42,229 nt of DNA from Iningainema tapete BLCC-T55 (GTDB lineage: Bacteria; Cyanobacteriota; Cyanobacteriia; Cyanobacteriales; Nostocaceae): assembly GCF_014698965.1 (NCBI RefSeq), contig NZ_JACXAE010000005.1, positions 1-42,229 on the forward strand, written 5' to 3'. A program made the position numbers and the translations under genes. Of this stretch, positions 15,780 through 24,581 are shown in pieces (positions within the stretch are counted from its first letter, which is position 1; each line of letters opens with the position of its first letter). The notes under the pieces were generated by a model. It was not told the origin of the DNA, made no database searches, and was given only the letters and a program-made list of their open reading frames with translations.

Positions 15780-17735
15780 TTAAGGTGCTTGATTTAACAC
15801 CCATTTTAACCATTGTCCGAAGGAAGTCAAGAAATTGAGGTGATGAACCCCTGGTGCGCGGGTAGCAGCAAGACTATCCACAGCACATAAAGCTGCGTAT
15901 TGCAACCCCAAAAAGCTATCAACCGCTGCGTGGGGACCACCCAAAGTAACTGCTCCAGCAGCATAAATTTGACCTTTGCCATTACGCATTTCTACTAACT
16001 CAAAATTGTTTGCCACCACTAATCGTCCCAAGTGATTCAACGGTAGGTTATAGTGCTTGACCAAATCATTGAGTAAAGGACTTGCTTCCACCTTGGCATC
16101 CAGTCCAGTAGCATCAACAATAAAGTCAGCATCTAAAGTCATTTGCCCAAAACCTTTTTCTTGGATGTGAGTAATCGGGCGATTTTGGGCATCACGTTCT
16201 ACTTGCAGTACTTCACCGAATTCAATTTTATACCAGCCTTCTTTTAAACCTTGCTCCGTGATCCGCTGCCAGTCACGGCGATCGGCTGTAGTTGTACCAC
16301 CCCAGTCTGACAGTAACCGCTTGCGTTCCTCAGGATTTGCTTTTTCTAAAATGGCTCGCAGTTCCCCACCCCAACAAGCTTTAGGCCAGTTGAAAGGTTG
16401 AAATTCATAATGATTCTTGACTAAACGTTGTGATTTACCAAATTTATTCCCGACGGGTTTGGGCGATCGCATTAAATGTAAAACAGTAATATTTTTATTC
16501 CGGTGTCTTGCTTCATAAATTCTTTGCAAAATACGAGAAGCAACAATCCCGCGTCCCCGAATCAAAACCGTACCACCTTGTTGCTCCAGCTGCTCATAAA
16601 CATAATCATGAGCTTCATAAGCATTGACAACCGACTTAAAATCTTGATATCTTTCCCGATAAGCTTGCAAATCAGGAAGAAACTGAATTGCTGGGTAGCC
16701 AGTTGCCAAGTGCAAATAACGAGTAATCACAAAAGCATAATTACCCGGTCCGCGTGAATATGCTAGACAATACCTACCATCATCAGTTTTGCGAATACAT
16801 CGTACTCGCCCATAACGATAAATTTGCTCCCAACCAATCCGTTTAGCCTCCCGATCTATAGATTTAAACACATTTCCCGAACGGGGAGTGTAAGTTTCTG
16901 CAAACGTAGGTTCAGCGAAAACTTGCCACAAATACCTCAACGCCGTATTCAACTTCCCGTGAGTAAAGTCATGCCAAGCCTCGCGCAAAGCATAACTAGG
17001 CCATCCCCAAATATTATCTGGACAAGAGTCAGAATTAGAGCGCAATCTCTCATGTAAGGGAATCTGTGAATTCATGCACAGGCGTTTGTACCGGGCATAA
17101 GGTTCCTTTTCCAACCCAAGTGCAATAATTTTGTCTTTATTTACACCACTTATTCTCAATAAATCTACCCATACAAAGCTACCCAATCCCGCCCCCACCG
17201 CAGCATAATCACATTCATCCACTGGCTCACGGGTAGCATGAATTGCTTGTACCGAAACTCTTTCCTCCTGAAAAACTGGCGGTGGGAAATTAGCTCCCAA
17301 TGGTGTTACAGGAGGAGTTGGAGGTAAAGTGGGGTCTGGTAAATTAGTATTGGGGTTGAATGGGATAATCGTGATACTGGGGGTAGGAGCAGGTGTGTTA
17401 GCAGCAAAGGTCAGTATAATGATGTAAGGACCAATTTGCAAAGTATCACCGCTAGCTAGAACAAAACGGGTTTCTTTTTTCCCGTTCACAAGGATGCCAT
17501 TAGCGCTATTTTGATCTACCACAACTAACTGGTTTTGCTCCCAGTACATTAAAGCATGGTAGCGAGAAACTTGGTCACTACTAAGTATCATCCTCGCAAC
17601 ACGCTGTCCCTCATGTTCGGGAGGCATTCGGGCAAATTCTCTCCCAAAGGCAATAGGCGGACTTAATCGTGGTTCTCGCCGTTCTCCTGTTGCTAAATCG
17701 TCCCAACTTAATTGAATTTGTATATTGTTTGTCAT
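15780..17735 (-). CDS. FHA domain fused to a flavin-dependent oxidoreductase-like domain
   Basis: This 651-residue protein has an FHA domain at about 25-105 (IAFGREFARMP, VSRYHALMYWEQNQ, NSANGILVNG). A Pro/Thr-rich linker follows (about 112-155). The long C-terminal domain has a Rossmann glycine motif, CDYAAVGAGLGSFVWVDLLR (about 178-197). A second nucleotide-binding-like segment reads GGTVLIRGRGIVASRI, and the FAD-type ATG motif DADFIVDATGLDA sits near residue 555. The C-terminal AAGAVTLGGPHAAVDSF fits the final FAD contact. This resembles NAD/FAD monooxygenase-like folds, but no family name is certain. FHA domains read phosphothreonine, so the enzyme may be recruited by a Ser/Thr kinase substrate; this is inference. 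Confidence 0.8.
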   Translation of the reverse strand: MTNNIQIQLSWDDLATGERREPRLSPPIAFGREFARMPPEHEGQRVARMILSSDQVSRYHALMYWEQNQLVVVDQNSANGILVNGKKETRFVLASGDTLQIGPYIIILTFAANTPAPTPSITIIPFNPNTNLPDPTLPPTPPVTPLGANFPPPVFQEERVSVQAIHATREPVDECDYAAVGAGLGSFVWVDLLRISGVNKDKIIALGLEKEPYARYKRLCMNSQIPLHERLRSNSDSCPDNIWGWPSYALREAWHDFTHGKLNTALRYLWQVFAEPTFAETYTPRSGNVFKSIDREAKRIGWEQIYRYGRVRCIRKTDDGRYCLAYSRGPGNYAFVITRYLHLATGYPAIQFLPDLQAYRERYQDFKSVVNAYEAHDYVYEQLEQQGGTVLIRGRGIVASRILQRIYEARHRNKNITVLHLMRSPKPVGNKFGKSQRLVKNHYEFQPFNWPKACWGGELRAILEKANPEERKRLLSDWGGTTTADRRDWQRITEQGLKEGWYKIEFGEVLQVERDAQNRPITHIQEKGFGQMTLDADFIVDATGLDAKVEASPLLNDLVKHYNLPLNHLGRLVVANNFELVEMRNGKGQIYAAGAVTLGGPHAAVDSFLGLQYAALCAVDSLAATRAPGVHHLNFLTSFGQWLKWVLNQAP

Positions 17736-17739
17736 ATGT

Positions 17740-17776
17740 GAATTGTTGGTTGTTAATTGTTAATTGTTAATTGTCA
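17740..17776. repeat. Short tandem repeat TTGTTAAT
   Basis: About three and a half units of the 8-mer TTGTTAAT lie in the 71-nt gap between the two FHA genes. Such short tandem repeats are typical of filamentous cyanobacteria. Confidence 0.7.
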
Positions 17777-17806
17777 AAAAGTACCACTAACATTAACCAC
17801 TAACTG

Positions 17807-18424
17807 CTAATTACTCCCCAAATTATTGGGTGCTACCAAAACACTTACTGCTGCAGCCAAAGAAGTACCGCACCAACGACAACCGATTTGCAAATACTCA
17901 ACTGAGGAAATTCTGTGGCATTTGGGACACTCCAACCCATAATCTCCTTGGGGCTGTGCCACTGGTGTTTGTGGATTGTGGTAATGTCCTGCTTGGGGTT
18001 GTTGGTGTTGTGGCGGTGAGGCAGGGCTAAAAGGGGGTTGCCCAACAGGAACTGCTGGCGGTACTTGGGGCGTCACAATAATAGTAGGTGGAATATTACT
18101 AGTTAAAGTAACTTTGAGTTCTTGTTGTCCCAAAAAGATTTTCGTGCCATCGCTTAAAGGCATTTCACCATGAACCAGTTGTCTTCCATCGACGAGGGGG
18201 GGATTTTGCTCTCGTAAATTTCTAATGAAGAAGCTCTGTTGCTGGGGATAAAAGAAAATTTCTACATGCAGACCTGATACAGTAGGGTGACTGAGAACTA
18301 TGTCGCACCGTAGTGGATCGCGACCAATGCGAACAGTGCCATGATTTTTACTATTAATTTGTTCATCAATTTGTTGAGTTTTGTCTTTGCCTGCGTCGTG
18401 CCAATGTAAAATAAGCGCGTTCAT
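17807..18424 (-). CDS. FHA domain plus C-terminal zinc ribbon
   Basis: This 205-residue protein has an N-terminal FHA domain (about 20-105) with VRIGRDPLRCDIVLSHPTVS and LHVEIFFYPQQQSF. A Pro/Gln-rich disordered linker follows (about 120-160). The C-terminal zinc ribbon is LECPKCHRISS...GCRWCGTSL, with four Cys. It is the first gene of a minus-strand run. FHA binds phosphothreonine peptides, and the ribbon may mediate protein contacts. Such proteins occur beside Ser/Thr kinase or secretion systems, but no kinase is in this window. Confidence 0.85.
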   Translation of the reverse strand: MNALILHWHDAGKDKTQQIDEQINSKNHGTVRIGRDPLRCDIVLSHPTVSGLHVEIFFYPQQQSFFIRNLREQNPPLVDGRQLVHGEMPLSDGTKIFLGQQELKVTLTSNIPPTIIVTPQVPPAVPVGQPPFSPASPPQHQQPQAGHYHNPQTPVAQPQGDYGLECPKCHRISSVEYLQIGCRWCGTSLAAAVSVLVAPNNLGSN

Positions 18425-18550
18425 CTTTTCGACTCCGACTTTTATTAGCCTACTACAACTCCTACCTGTGCGATTCCTAACACGACTAGGTAGGAGCAGG
18501 CAAGTATTTGGAAGAATCTGAAAAAAAACTTATATTGTGCAGATGCGATT

Positions 18551-18579
18551 GTAGAGACGTCCCGGCGGGACGTCTCTAC
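18551..18579. repeat. 29-nt dispersed palindrome (GTAGAGACG family), copy 3
   Basis: A perfect stem GTAGAGACGTCCC/GGGACGTCTCTAC. Compared with copy 1, the T-to-C change at arm position 11 is matched by A-to-G in the other arm. It lies just past the endonuclease V stop. Confidence 0.85.
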
Positions 18580-18580
18580 A

Positions 18581-19246
18581 TTAACGGGATGATGCCAGTC
18601 TATCCGCTATGCGTGTAGTTTCTGGCAATCGATATTTGGGCGTGCAACGCATAACATAATCAATTGCCGTAGGTAGGCTAATTCGATGTCCACTGGAAAT
18701 ATATACTGGCTTTACGCCTGTGCGTGTTCTTAAAACTGCCCCCACAGTTTCACCTTTATGTATTAAAGGTTGCCAACTACCTCGTGTTTCTGCTAAGTCA
18801 TCATGTTTACCTACTAGTAAAGATTTTGCTACACCTATTGTTGGTATATCTACTAATACACCTAAATGGCAAGCTATACCAAATCGACGAGGATGAGCTA
18901 TTCCTTGACCATCACATAGTATGATGTCTGGTGTTAATTGAATCTTTTCTAAAGCGTCCAGTACAGCAGGGATTTCTCGAAATGAGAGAAATCCAGGGAT
19001 GTAGGGAAATGTTGTCGGACGACGTGCTAAAGTTGTTTCTTGTATTTGTAAGTCAGGAAAACTCAGTACTGCCACTGCTGCACGGCTGATTGTACCATCT
19101 TCTTCAAAACCCATATCCACGCCAGCTACGTACTTTACTTGTTCGGTGAGTTGATCTTCGGTAATCACTTCAGATTGTAGCTGTTCTTGAATGGCGATCG
19201 CCTCATCCATTGTCAGAGTCCAACCATGTCGTTGACAAATCTTCAT
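18581..19246 (-). CDS. nfi: Endonuclease V (deoxyinosine 3' endonuclease)
   Basis: This 221-residue enzyme nicks DNA (and often RNA) one nucleotide 3' of inosine in deamination repair. Family signatures are present: [10 protein letters not shown] with metal ligand D44, the wedge [15 protein letters not shown] with E90, and [17 protein letters not shown] with D111 and H117. [10 protein letters not shown] and [10 protein letters not shown] follow. Length is normal for the family, and it starts at MKICQRHGW. Confidence 0.95.
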   Translation of the reverse strand: MKICQRHGWTLTMDEAIAIQEQLQSEVITEDQLTEQVKYVAGVDMGFEEDGTISRAAVAVLSFPDLQIQETTLARRPTTFPYIPGFLSFREIPAVLDALEKIQLTPDIILCDGQGIAHPRRFGIACHLGVLVDIPTIGVAKSLLVGKHDDLAETRGSWQPLIHKGETVGAVLRTRTGVKPVYISSGHRISLPTAIDYVMRCTPKYRLPETTRIADRLASSR

Positions 19247-19425
19247 ATTTCCTCAGTAATTTAAACGTTTTTATTCCGAAATCGTTACAGGCTGTAGTGT
19301 TTTACTAAATATCAGTTATTGTTCAAGGTTTAAGTGTTTGCCAGGAAGACTAAAAATTGATTATCCAAATATACTAAAAAAATCTGCATAAACATACAAA
19401 TTCTAAACGATAAATAAATAACCAG

Positions 19426-19458
19426 AGAAACCCGGTTTCTTTAAGAAACCGGGTTTCT
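19426..19458. repeat. 33-nt palindrome AGAAACCCGG...CCGGGTTTCT
   Basis: A perfect stem of AGAAACCCGGTTTCTT with its complement lies just before the M50 protease gene. This is one of the commonest dispersed hairpins in Nostocales. Its position between divergent genes is not terminator-like. Confidence 0.8.
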
Positions 19459-19470
19459 GAAGGAAGAAGG

Positions 19471-20100
19471 GTGGCACATACTCGTTATAAACCAACAGAT
19501 ATGTTTATTAAAACATTGATGCTTGATCCTGTATTGTTCTTCAGGATTGTCATACTTATGATCTTTTCTATCAGCTTGCACGAATTAGCTCACGGCTTAG
19601 CTGCAATCAGTCAAGGAGATGACACACCCCAAAAAAGAGGACATATTACCCTAAATCCCGTTGTTCATATGGGGTGGCAATCGATAATTTTTCTTTGTGT
19701 AGCCGGGATTTCTTGGGGTAAAATGCCCGTAGATCCGAATAAGTTTCGTTCTCCAAAACTAGGTAACATCATCGTATCCTCTGCTGGACCTTTGTCAAAT
19801 CTGGCTTTGGGTATTTTGTGTGTTATTTTAATAAAATTAATTGCTACTGGAGGAATTTTTAGTCGGGAATTTTTCTACATAGCAGCTCATATAAATGTAA
19901 GTTTGTTTTTGTTCAATTTATTACCCATTCCACCTCTAGATGGCTTTCACGTATTTAGTGAAATCTTTCCTGCTTTGAAACCCTTGGAAAATACTCAATT
20001 TGGATTATTTGCTTTGGTACTACTGTTTGTGATTCCTGAATTTGCTGAGGGATTGGGTGCCATTTCTGATTTAATAATTAAGACAATCATGAACATCTAG
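19471..20100 (+). CDS. Site-2-type (M50) zinc metalloprotease
   Basis: This 209-residue intramembrane protease has metal motif SISLHELAHGLAA (H37, E38, H41) in an early helix. The second active-site motif NLLPIPPLDGFHVF near residue 150 supplies the Asp ligand. It lacks a PDZ domain, so it belongs to the small group III-like members. The GTG start is preceded by gaaggaagaagg; an ATG at 19501 is an alternative that would remove 10 residues. Substrates are unknown. Confidence 0.88.
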   Translation: MAHTRYKPTDMFIKTLMLDPVLFFRIVILMIFSISLHELAHGLAAISQGDDTPQKRGHITLNPVVHMGWQSIIFLCVAGISWGKMPVDPNKFRSPKLGNIIVSSAGPLSNLALGILCVILIKLIATGGIFSREFFYIAAHINVSLFLFNLLPIPPLDGFHVFSEIFPALKPLENTQFGLFALVLLFVIPEFAEGLGAISDLIIKTIMNI

Positions 20101-20108
20101 AGAAAAAT

Positions 20109-20136
20109 GGTGCGTTCCACTTGCATTGAGCGCACC
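20109..20136. terminator. Hairpin between convergent genes
   Basis: GGTGCG (20109-20114) and CGCACC (20131-20136) form a stem between the protease and mnmH stop codons, plausibly bidirectional. T-runs are weak. Confidence 0.45.
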
Positions 20137-21174
20137 CTACAAAGAAGCAAACATTGCAATACTGCTATCAGATAAATCTGGTAGAGATAGCACCCGTTCT
20201 ACTTTAGTAAAGTCCCTTTTCATTGACTTGCGGTAAGTTGGATCGTAGTGGAACTGTAAAACATCTTGAACAAATGATTCCCACTTTCCGGCATCAATCA
20301 ACTCATACCATTCTCTTAATTTTTCTCCGCCATAACGGTATTTAAGTTTTGCTAGCTTTGCTTTTAAAATATCGGGATAAGTTACTAGATGGGAATATTC
20401 TTGTAGGAGAAACTGGACTCTAGCAGCTACAGGTAGTTGAATTTCGACACAACTAGCTTGTTTCATTTTCTCCCATAAAGACTGGGGTAAGTAAATTTGC
20501 CCGATTTTTTGACTTTCCGATTCTACCCACACTGTTTGACTAGGATTTAAGCTTTGTAGTTGTTGCAGTAATAGTGATTCAAAGTATTTTTGTGCAGGTT
20601 GGGGCGAAAGTTTACCTTCCCATTCTTCACCTAAAAGGGAACCGCGATGGTTAGCTAAACCTTCCAAGTCTAAAACTTGAGCGCCATGATGAGGCATCTG
20701 ATGTAAGATGTGAGTTTTCCCACTGCCAGTTAAACCACACAGTACTTTGTAGGTAAATTTTTGGGGCAAATCCTCTAATTGTTGACGTACATAAGCGCGA
20801 TAAGTCTTGTAACCGCCCTCTAATACCGTTACCTTCCAACCAATCTGCGTTAGCACTAGTGCCAAACTATTGGAACGTTGTCCACCCCGCCAGCAGTATA
20901 CTAAGGGGTTGTAGTCTTTTTCTTTTGTGACAAAGTGTTGAGTGATATGCTGGGAGATGTTTTTGGCAACTATTGCCGCGCCGATTTTGCGGGCGGTGAA
21001 GGCACATTGTTTGTATGTTGTTCCCACATGCGATCGCTCAGCATCATCCAAAACTGGTAAATTAATTGCACCAGGAATATGATCTTCTGCAAACTCTCCT
21101 GGAGAACGAACATCAATGATTTCACTGTAAGTTTCTTTCCAAGGTTCTTGGGTGTATCTAGGTAAAGGAGGCAT
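20137..21174 (-). CDS. mnmH: tRNA 2-selenouridine synthase MnmH/SelU
   Basis: This protein is 345 residues from MPPLPRYTQE. The rhodanese domain (about 1-135) has DVRSPGEFAEDHIPGA and catalytic Cys94 in LVYCWRGGQRS. A P-loop domain follows with CGLTGSGKTHIL (146-157). The enzyme converts 2-thiouridine-34 in tRNAs to 2-selenouridine through a geranylated intermediate. The open frame extends upstream to 21294, but that leader (IKIVKCQNQSQIQ...) has no conserved character and would crowd the divergent gene, so the later start is preferred. Confidence 0.92.
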   Translation of the reverse strand: MPPLPRYTQEPWKETYSEIIDVRSPGEFAEDHIPGAINLPVLDDAERSHVGTTYKQCAFTARKIGAAIVAKNISQHITQHFVTKEKDYNPLVYCWRGGQRSNSLALVLTQIGWKVTVLEGGYKTYRAYVRQQLEDLPQKFTYKVLCGLTGSGKTHILHQMPHHGAQVLDLEGLANHRGSLLGEEWEGKLSPQPAQKYFESLLLQQLQSLNPSQTVWVESESQKIGQIYLPQSLWEKMKQASCVEIQLPVAARVQFLLQEYSHLVTYPDILKAKLAKLKYRYGGEKLREWYELIDAGKWESFVQDVLQFHYDPTYRKSMKRDFTKVERVLSLPDLSDSSIAMFASL

Positions 21175-21306
21175 TAAGGTCGATTTTTGCTGTATCTGAC
21201 TCTGATTTTGACACTTGACTATTTTTATAACTTTATACCTTAGATAGATGTATTTTACTGATAAATTTATTAAAACCCCACTGTATTGCACCAAAAGGTA
21301 TAAAAA

Positions 21307-22395
21307 ATGAAAAATGGCTCCACTTGGTTTCCTAACCCCAGTTCCTGGTTCAGTGCGTTAATACTATGTGTACTAATGGGTGGAATTGTATCCATTCTCC
21401 GACGAAATGAAAACTTGTTGCTCAATTTGCCTTCAGATAGACCAGAACAATTAACCATCACGCTAATATTTTTACTATTATTACCCATACCAGCAATAGC
21501 TTTTTTCCATCACTTTTTTCTCAGTCGCTTAATTCCGGCAATTCCCGGAGAAAAAGTCAACCAACCCCAAGGATTCATTCCGGGATTAATCAGTTGGTGG
21601 GAAAGCTTATATGGTTGGCTGGTAATTGTTTTATCTTCCCTGAGCGCAACTTTGCTTTTTAGTCCTTTGCTACCAGCTTTGAAACTTAACTACCAAACAA
21701 TTATTTACGGCAACAGCCAACCTCAGAGAAATATACAAATAACCTTTGCTCTTATTTGGCTAACCATCGCTGCTATCTTTTATCAAATCGAACATTTAGT
21801 TAAGTTACGTTTGGTTTTTGGTGATTCTAGTAGTAATGAAGAAGTAGACACCACTGTCAGCCAACAACCAAATGATACTGATGTGACACAGATTCAATCA
21901 ACTGAACAACCAGAAACGAAAAAGCTTCAAGTTCATGACTTTATTACTAAGCACCGCAAGTTACCGAAAAAAATATTTACACTAGTTTTGATTTCTTTGG
22001 TATCTTTATGGTTGTATATGTTTGTCAAATTACCACAGGTTAGGCAAACTATATCTACGAATCTAGCTATTGAAAATCCAACACTAGTTACTTCACGGGA
22101 ATCATCTAAAGTTAACTCTCCCTCTCCCTCACCAACACTTAGTGCGACACCTGAAGATGATACTTACGATCGCGCCATGAAAAAAGCTAAGCGAGCAGTT
22201 AAGCTAACAAAAACAGCACAATCTCCTTCAGAGTGGCAGATAGTTATGAATAGGTGGGAAGAAGCTATTAAACTGATGGAAGCCGTACCAGGTTCTAGCC
22301 CTAATTATGCAACTGCTCAGGAGAAAATTTTAAAGTATCAAATTCATCGGGAATTTGCTAAACACAACGCTGGCTTTGGCGAGATTGAAAGATGA
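21307..22395 (+). CDS. Membrane protein of unknown function
   Basis: This 362-residue protein has TM segments at about 14-29, 50-70, 96-120, 143-160 and 225-243. A polar Ser/Pro-rich stretch (about 255-285) leads to a C-terminal helical domain, RAMKKAKRAVKLTKTA, then W..A..LM.AVPGSSPNY..A. This tryptophan-Ala/VP-Ser-Pro-Tyr motif recurs in many cyanobacterial proteins and resembles a TPR-like unit. No function is recognised. Confidence 0.75.
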   Translation: MKNGSTWFPNPSSWFSALILCVLMGGIVSILRRNENLLLNLPSDRPEQLTITLIFLLLLPIPAIAFFHHFFLSRLIPAIPGEKVNQPQGFIPGLISWWESLYGWLVIVLSSLSATLLFSPLLPALKLNYQTIIYGNSQPQRNIQITFALIWLTIAAIFYQIEHLVKLRLVFGDSSSNEEVDTTVSQQPNDTDVTQIQSTEQPETKKLQVHDFITKHRKLPKKIFTLVLISLVSLWLYMFVKLPQVRQTISTNLAIENPTLVTSRESSKVNSPSPSPTLSATPEDDTYDRAMKKAKRAVKLTKTAQSPSEWQIVMNRWEEAIKLMEAVPGSSPNYATAQEKILKYQIHREFAKHNAGFGEIER

Positions 22396-22434
22396 TGAGC
22401 GTGCGATCGCAAGTTAAATTTTTAGTGATGAATT

Positions 22435-22971
22435 ATGAACACAACTTTCGCTCTTGCGCTTTCTGGTTACCGGGTAAAAAACCTAGAGCCAGAAGATGCA
22501 GAAGTTCTTCAGCAACTCTATGAGCAATGCACGGAGTTTGCTTACCTGACAGAGGGGCAACCTCCTTCACCTACGGCTGCCCGTGATGAGTTTGTTGCTG
22601 TTCCTGAAGGCAAAACTACACAAGACAAGTATATGTTTGGTTTGTTTGACGCAAACAACGTCTTGCTAGGAATGATTGAATCAATCCGACACTACCCTGA
22701 TAACGAAACTTGGTGGATAGGGTTGATGATGCTTGCTCCAGAATGGCGAGGTAAAGGCTTAGGCTCGGAGTTTTACAGAGCTTTTGAGCGTTGGGTAGCG
22801 GCTCATGGAGCGCGGCACATATCACTATGCGTACTTGAAGCAAATGAACAAGGATTAAGTTTTTGGCGGAAAATAGGATTTGAGGTAGTACGTAAAACAT
22901 TACCCAAACAATTTGGAATTAAAACACACGCTCTCTACGTCATGAAACGGGCTGTGGAAACAGTTGGTTAA
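22435..22971 (+). CDS. GNAT-family N-acetyltransferase
   Basis: This 178-residue acetyl-CoA-dependent enzyme has the acetyl-CoA pyrophosphate loop APEWRGKGLGSEFYRAF (about 101-117). Strand 5 and helix 4 follow (ISLCVLEANEQGLSFWRKIGFE). The aromatic WWIGLMMLAPEWRG strand 4 is typical. The acceptor substrate is unknown. Confidence 0.92.
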   Translation: MNTTFALALSGYRVKNLEPEDAEVLQQLYEQCTEFAYLTEGQPPSPTAARDEFVAVPEGKTTQDKYMFGLFDANNVLLGMIESIRHYPDNETWWIGLMMLAPEWRGKGLGSEFYRAFERWVAAHGARHISLCVLEANEQGLSFWRKIGFEVVRKTLPKQFGIKTHALYVMKRAVETVG

Positions 22972-22998
22972 AAAGAAGTTTCCTAAGATAGGCGAACA

Positions 22999-23355
22999 CT
23001 ATTCTCCAGCTAACAGTAAAACTTCTGTATACAACTCTTTTCGCACCCAAAAGTCATTAGCAATCAAATCATCTAATATCGGTTGTACTAGTGGAACCAA
23101 TCCTTGTTGTTTGGCTGTGAGCAAGATGCCAAGTAGTCCGGTTACTTGCACCCCTAACTTAATTGCCTCCTTTCTGCCTCGTCGTTCATCGATAATTAGT
23201 CTAACTGCATTTAACTCCACAGCTAGGGCAATTGCTTCAGCCTCACCTAGATCTAGGTTTATTTGTAAAGATTGAAGTAAAGCAAGATTAGTAACTCTTC
23301 GAGTTTCAATCCAATTTAAAGTTTGAACTGCTCTGTCTTGGATCACAACACTCAT
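22999..23355 (-). pseudogene. DUF3368 (PIN-like toxin) missing its N-terminus
   Basis: From MSVVIQDRAV the frame matches DUF3368: LDLGEAEAIALAVEL, then LIIDERRGRKEAIKLG, then TGLLGILLTAKQQGL. Full members are about 155-165 residues and begin with a VSDTS-type PIN strand carrying the first catalytic Asp. That region (about 40-50 residues) is missing here; upstream codons (MEKNVKALIRGAKT) are unrelated. No UPF0175 antitoxin lies upstream, as would be usual. It is probably inactive. Confidence 0.75.
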
Positions 23356-23455
23356 AGTTTTCGCGCCTCTTATCAATGCCTTTACGTTTTTCTCCATCTT
23401 AAGCTATTGGTAAAGAGTTAGGGCAAACTCCCATTCTTTCCAGCACTGCCGATAT

Positions 23456-23516
23456 GTAAAATATAAGGGTGAGTGTTAAGAGGCAATAGCACAGACAGCC
23501 AAGGTTTTCCAATGGA
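23456..23516 (+). repeat. 61-nt leader duplication, copy 1
   Basis: This segment matches 24521-24581 with 5 differences in 61 nt. It ends at an ATG (23512) in the same position as the start codon of the intact antitoxin at 24577. It probably carries a promoter and ribosome site. Only a 33-codon unrelated frame follows it. Confidence 0.85.
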
Positions 23517-23638
23517 GCATATGCAGTCAAGCAGCAGCTTCCCACAAGAACGAGATCGCGAGTTTTTGCTCTTTGTATGGTTTGATTGCGGCTTTTCCAG
23601 ACAAAGAAATTGAGATAGTTGTGTATGAAGTTGATTAA

Positions 23639-23749
23639 ACTGCTTACTTGATGGCTTCTGAAACTAATCGAAAGAAATTAATACACGCGATAGAAAATGT
23701 TAAGAGGGGGTCTAAGTTGATTGAGGTTGACATAGAAAATATCGAATGA
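23639..23749 (+). pseudogene. YefM/Phd-type antitoxin, C-terminal remnant
   Basis: The frame TAYLMASETNRKKLIHAIEN, ending VDIENIE and a stop, matches the C-terminal half of YefM-family antitoxins. The N-terminal DNA-binding part is gone. Its TGA overlaps the ATG of the yoeB remnant (ATGA), the usual arrangement in live operons. Confidence 0.65.
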
Positions 23750-24011
23750 AAAGAAGAGTAGTATTTGAACCGAGTGCATTTGAAGATTTTAACGAATGGT
23801 CTAAGTAGTTGATAAGCTTTACAAAAAGATTGTTGAACTAATTAAAGATGTTGACCGATACCCTTTTACTAGTCTAGGCAAGCCTGAACCTCTCAAATAT
23901 GAATTCAGTGGCTTTTGGTCTAGACAAATTAATGAATAACATCGCTTAGTTTACACCGTAACTGATACAGAAATTATTATTACTGCATGTAAGTATCACT
24001 ACGAAGAGTGA
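23746..24011 (+). pseudogene. YoeB/Txe toxin, frameshifted and nonsense-mutated
   Basis: The sequence starts MKRRVVFEPSAFEDFNEWSK, then meets TAG at about 23806 with a local indel. It resumes in another frame as KLYKKIVELIKDVDRYPF, continuing GKPEPLKYEFSGFWSRQINE. A second stop (TAA) replaces the Glu before HRLVYTV, and the gene ends ACKYHYEE. The catalytic Arg, His and Tyr of this mRNA-cleaving family are still recognisable, so decay is recent. Confidence 0.85.
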
Positions 24012-24087
24012 CGAATACGCGAATCGAGTTTAAACGTAATATCAACAACCTCAAACCTGTTATTCTTCCAATTGTGATATACTACCT

Positions 24088-24339
24088 TCACGCTATTTTT
24101 TTGATGCTGTTGATTCCGTGGCTCATCCACTGTGCTAACAACCACTGACTAGCAGGTTTGTCAAGTGCTAGCAAGATCCGAAAGTTAAAAACCTCCTGCC
24201 AAATTTCTTCAGAGTGTTGAGAGACGAACGCTTGTTCTAACTGTTGAAAACGGGAATAGTTACGGTTCCCAATAGCAGCAAGCATATCTATTAAATCATT
24301 TACAGGGATTTTGGTTGCAGTTAACTGTGCTTCTGTCAT
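24088..24339 (-). CDS. Small conserved-looking protein, unknown
   Basis: This 83-residue protein (MTEAQLTATKIPVNDLIDML...) has a well-mixed helical composition, with FQQLEQAFVSQHSEEIWQEV and SQWLLAQWMSHG. No motif is recognised. It sits inside the toxin-antitoxin debris and is opposite in strand to the neighbouring modules. It overlaps by 4 nt (ATGA) with a short upstream frame. Confidence 0.5.
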   Translation of the reverse strand: MTEAQLTATKIPVNDLIDMLAAIGNRNYSRFQQLEQAFVSQHSEEIWQEVFNFRILLALDKPASQWLLAQWMSHGINSIKKIA

Positions 24340-24461
24340 TGTTGTTTGTCCCTAAAAATACAAACGTATCTAAGTAAGCCACGCTTGGTGTCAATGATTT
24401 CAATCAAATCCTTGTCTTTCATTCTAGCGAGGAAAAAGCAGGCAAGTTCTGCTACAGTCAA
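24336..24461 (-). CDS. Possible 41-residue protein or gene remnant
   Basis: From TTG 24461 the frame reads TVAELACFFLARMKDKDLIE and ends RYVCIFRDKQQ. It overlaps the next start by ATGA. The protein-like composition and coupling suggest a coding origin. The longer frame to 24587 crosses the duplicated leader of the opposite-strand operon and is probably not real. Confidence 0.3.
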   Translation of the reverse strand: MTVAELACFFLARMKDKDLIEIIDTKRGLLRYVCIFRDKQQ

Positions 24462-24520
24462 TATAAATAATTTGTGTATACGTAATATCAACAGGAGCAA
24501 ACCTGATATTCTTCCCATGT

Positions 24521-24581
24521 GTAAAATAGAAGGGTGAGTGTTAAGAGACAATAGCAGAGACAGCCGAGGTTTTACAATGGA
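24521..24581 (+). repeat. 61-nt leader duplication, copy 2 (promoter region of the intact TA pair)
   Basis: This matches 23456-23516 with 5 differences in 61 nt and ends at the antitoxin ATG. Flanking upstream sequence (CGTAATATCAACA at 24480 and 24033) is also shared with a third site, so larger copies existed. Confidence 0.85.

Noticed and set aside
21175-21294. Extended start of mnmH
   Set aside because: The extra 40 residues lack conservation-like character and abut the divergent gene; rhodanese homologues start near MPPLPRY.
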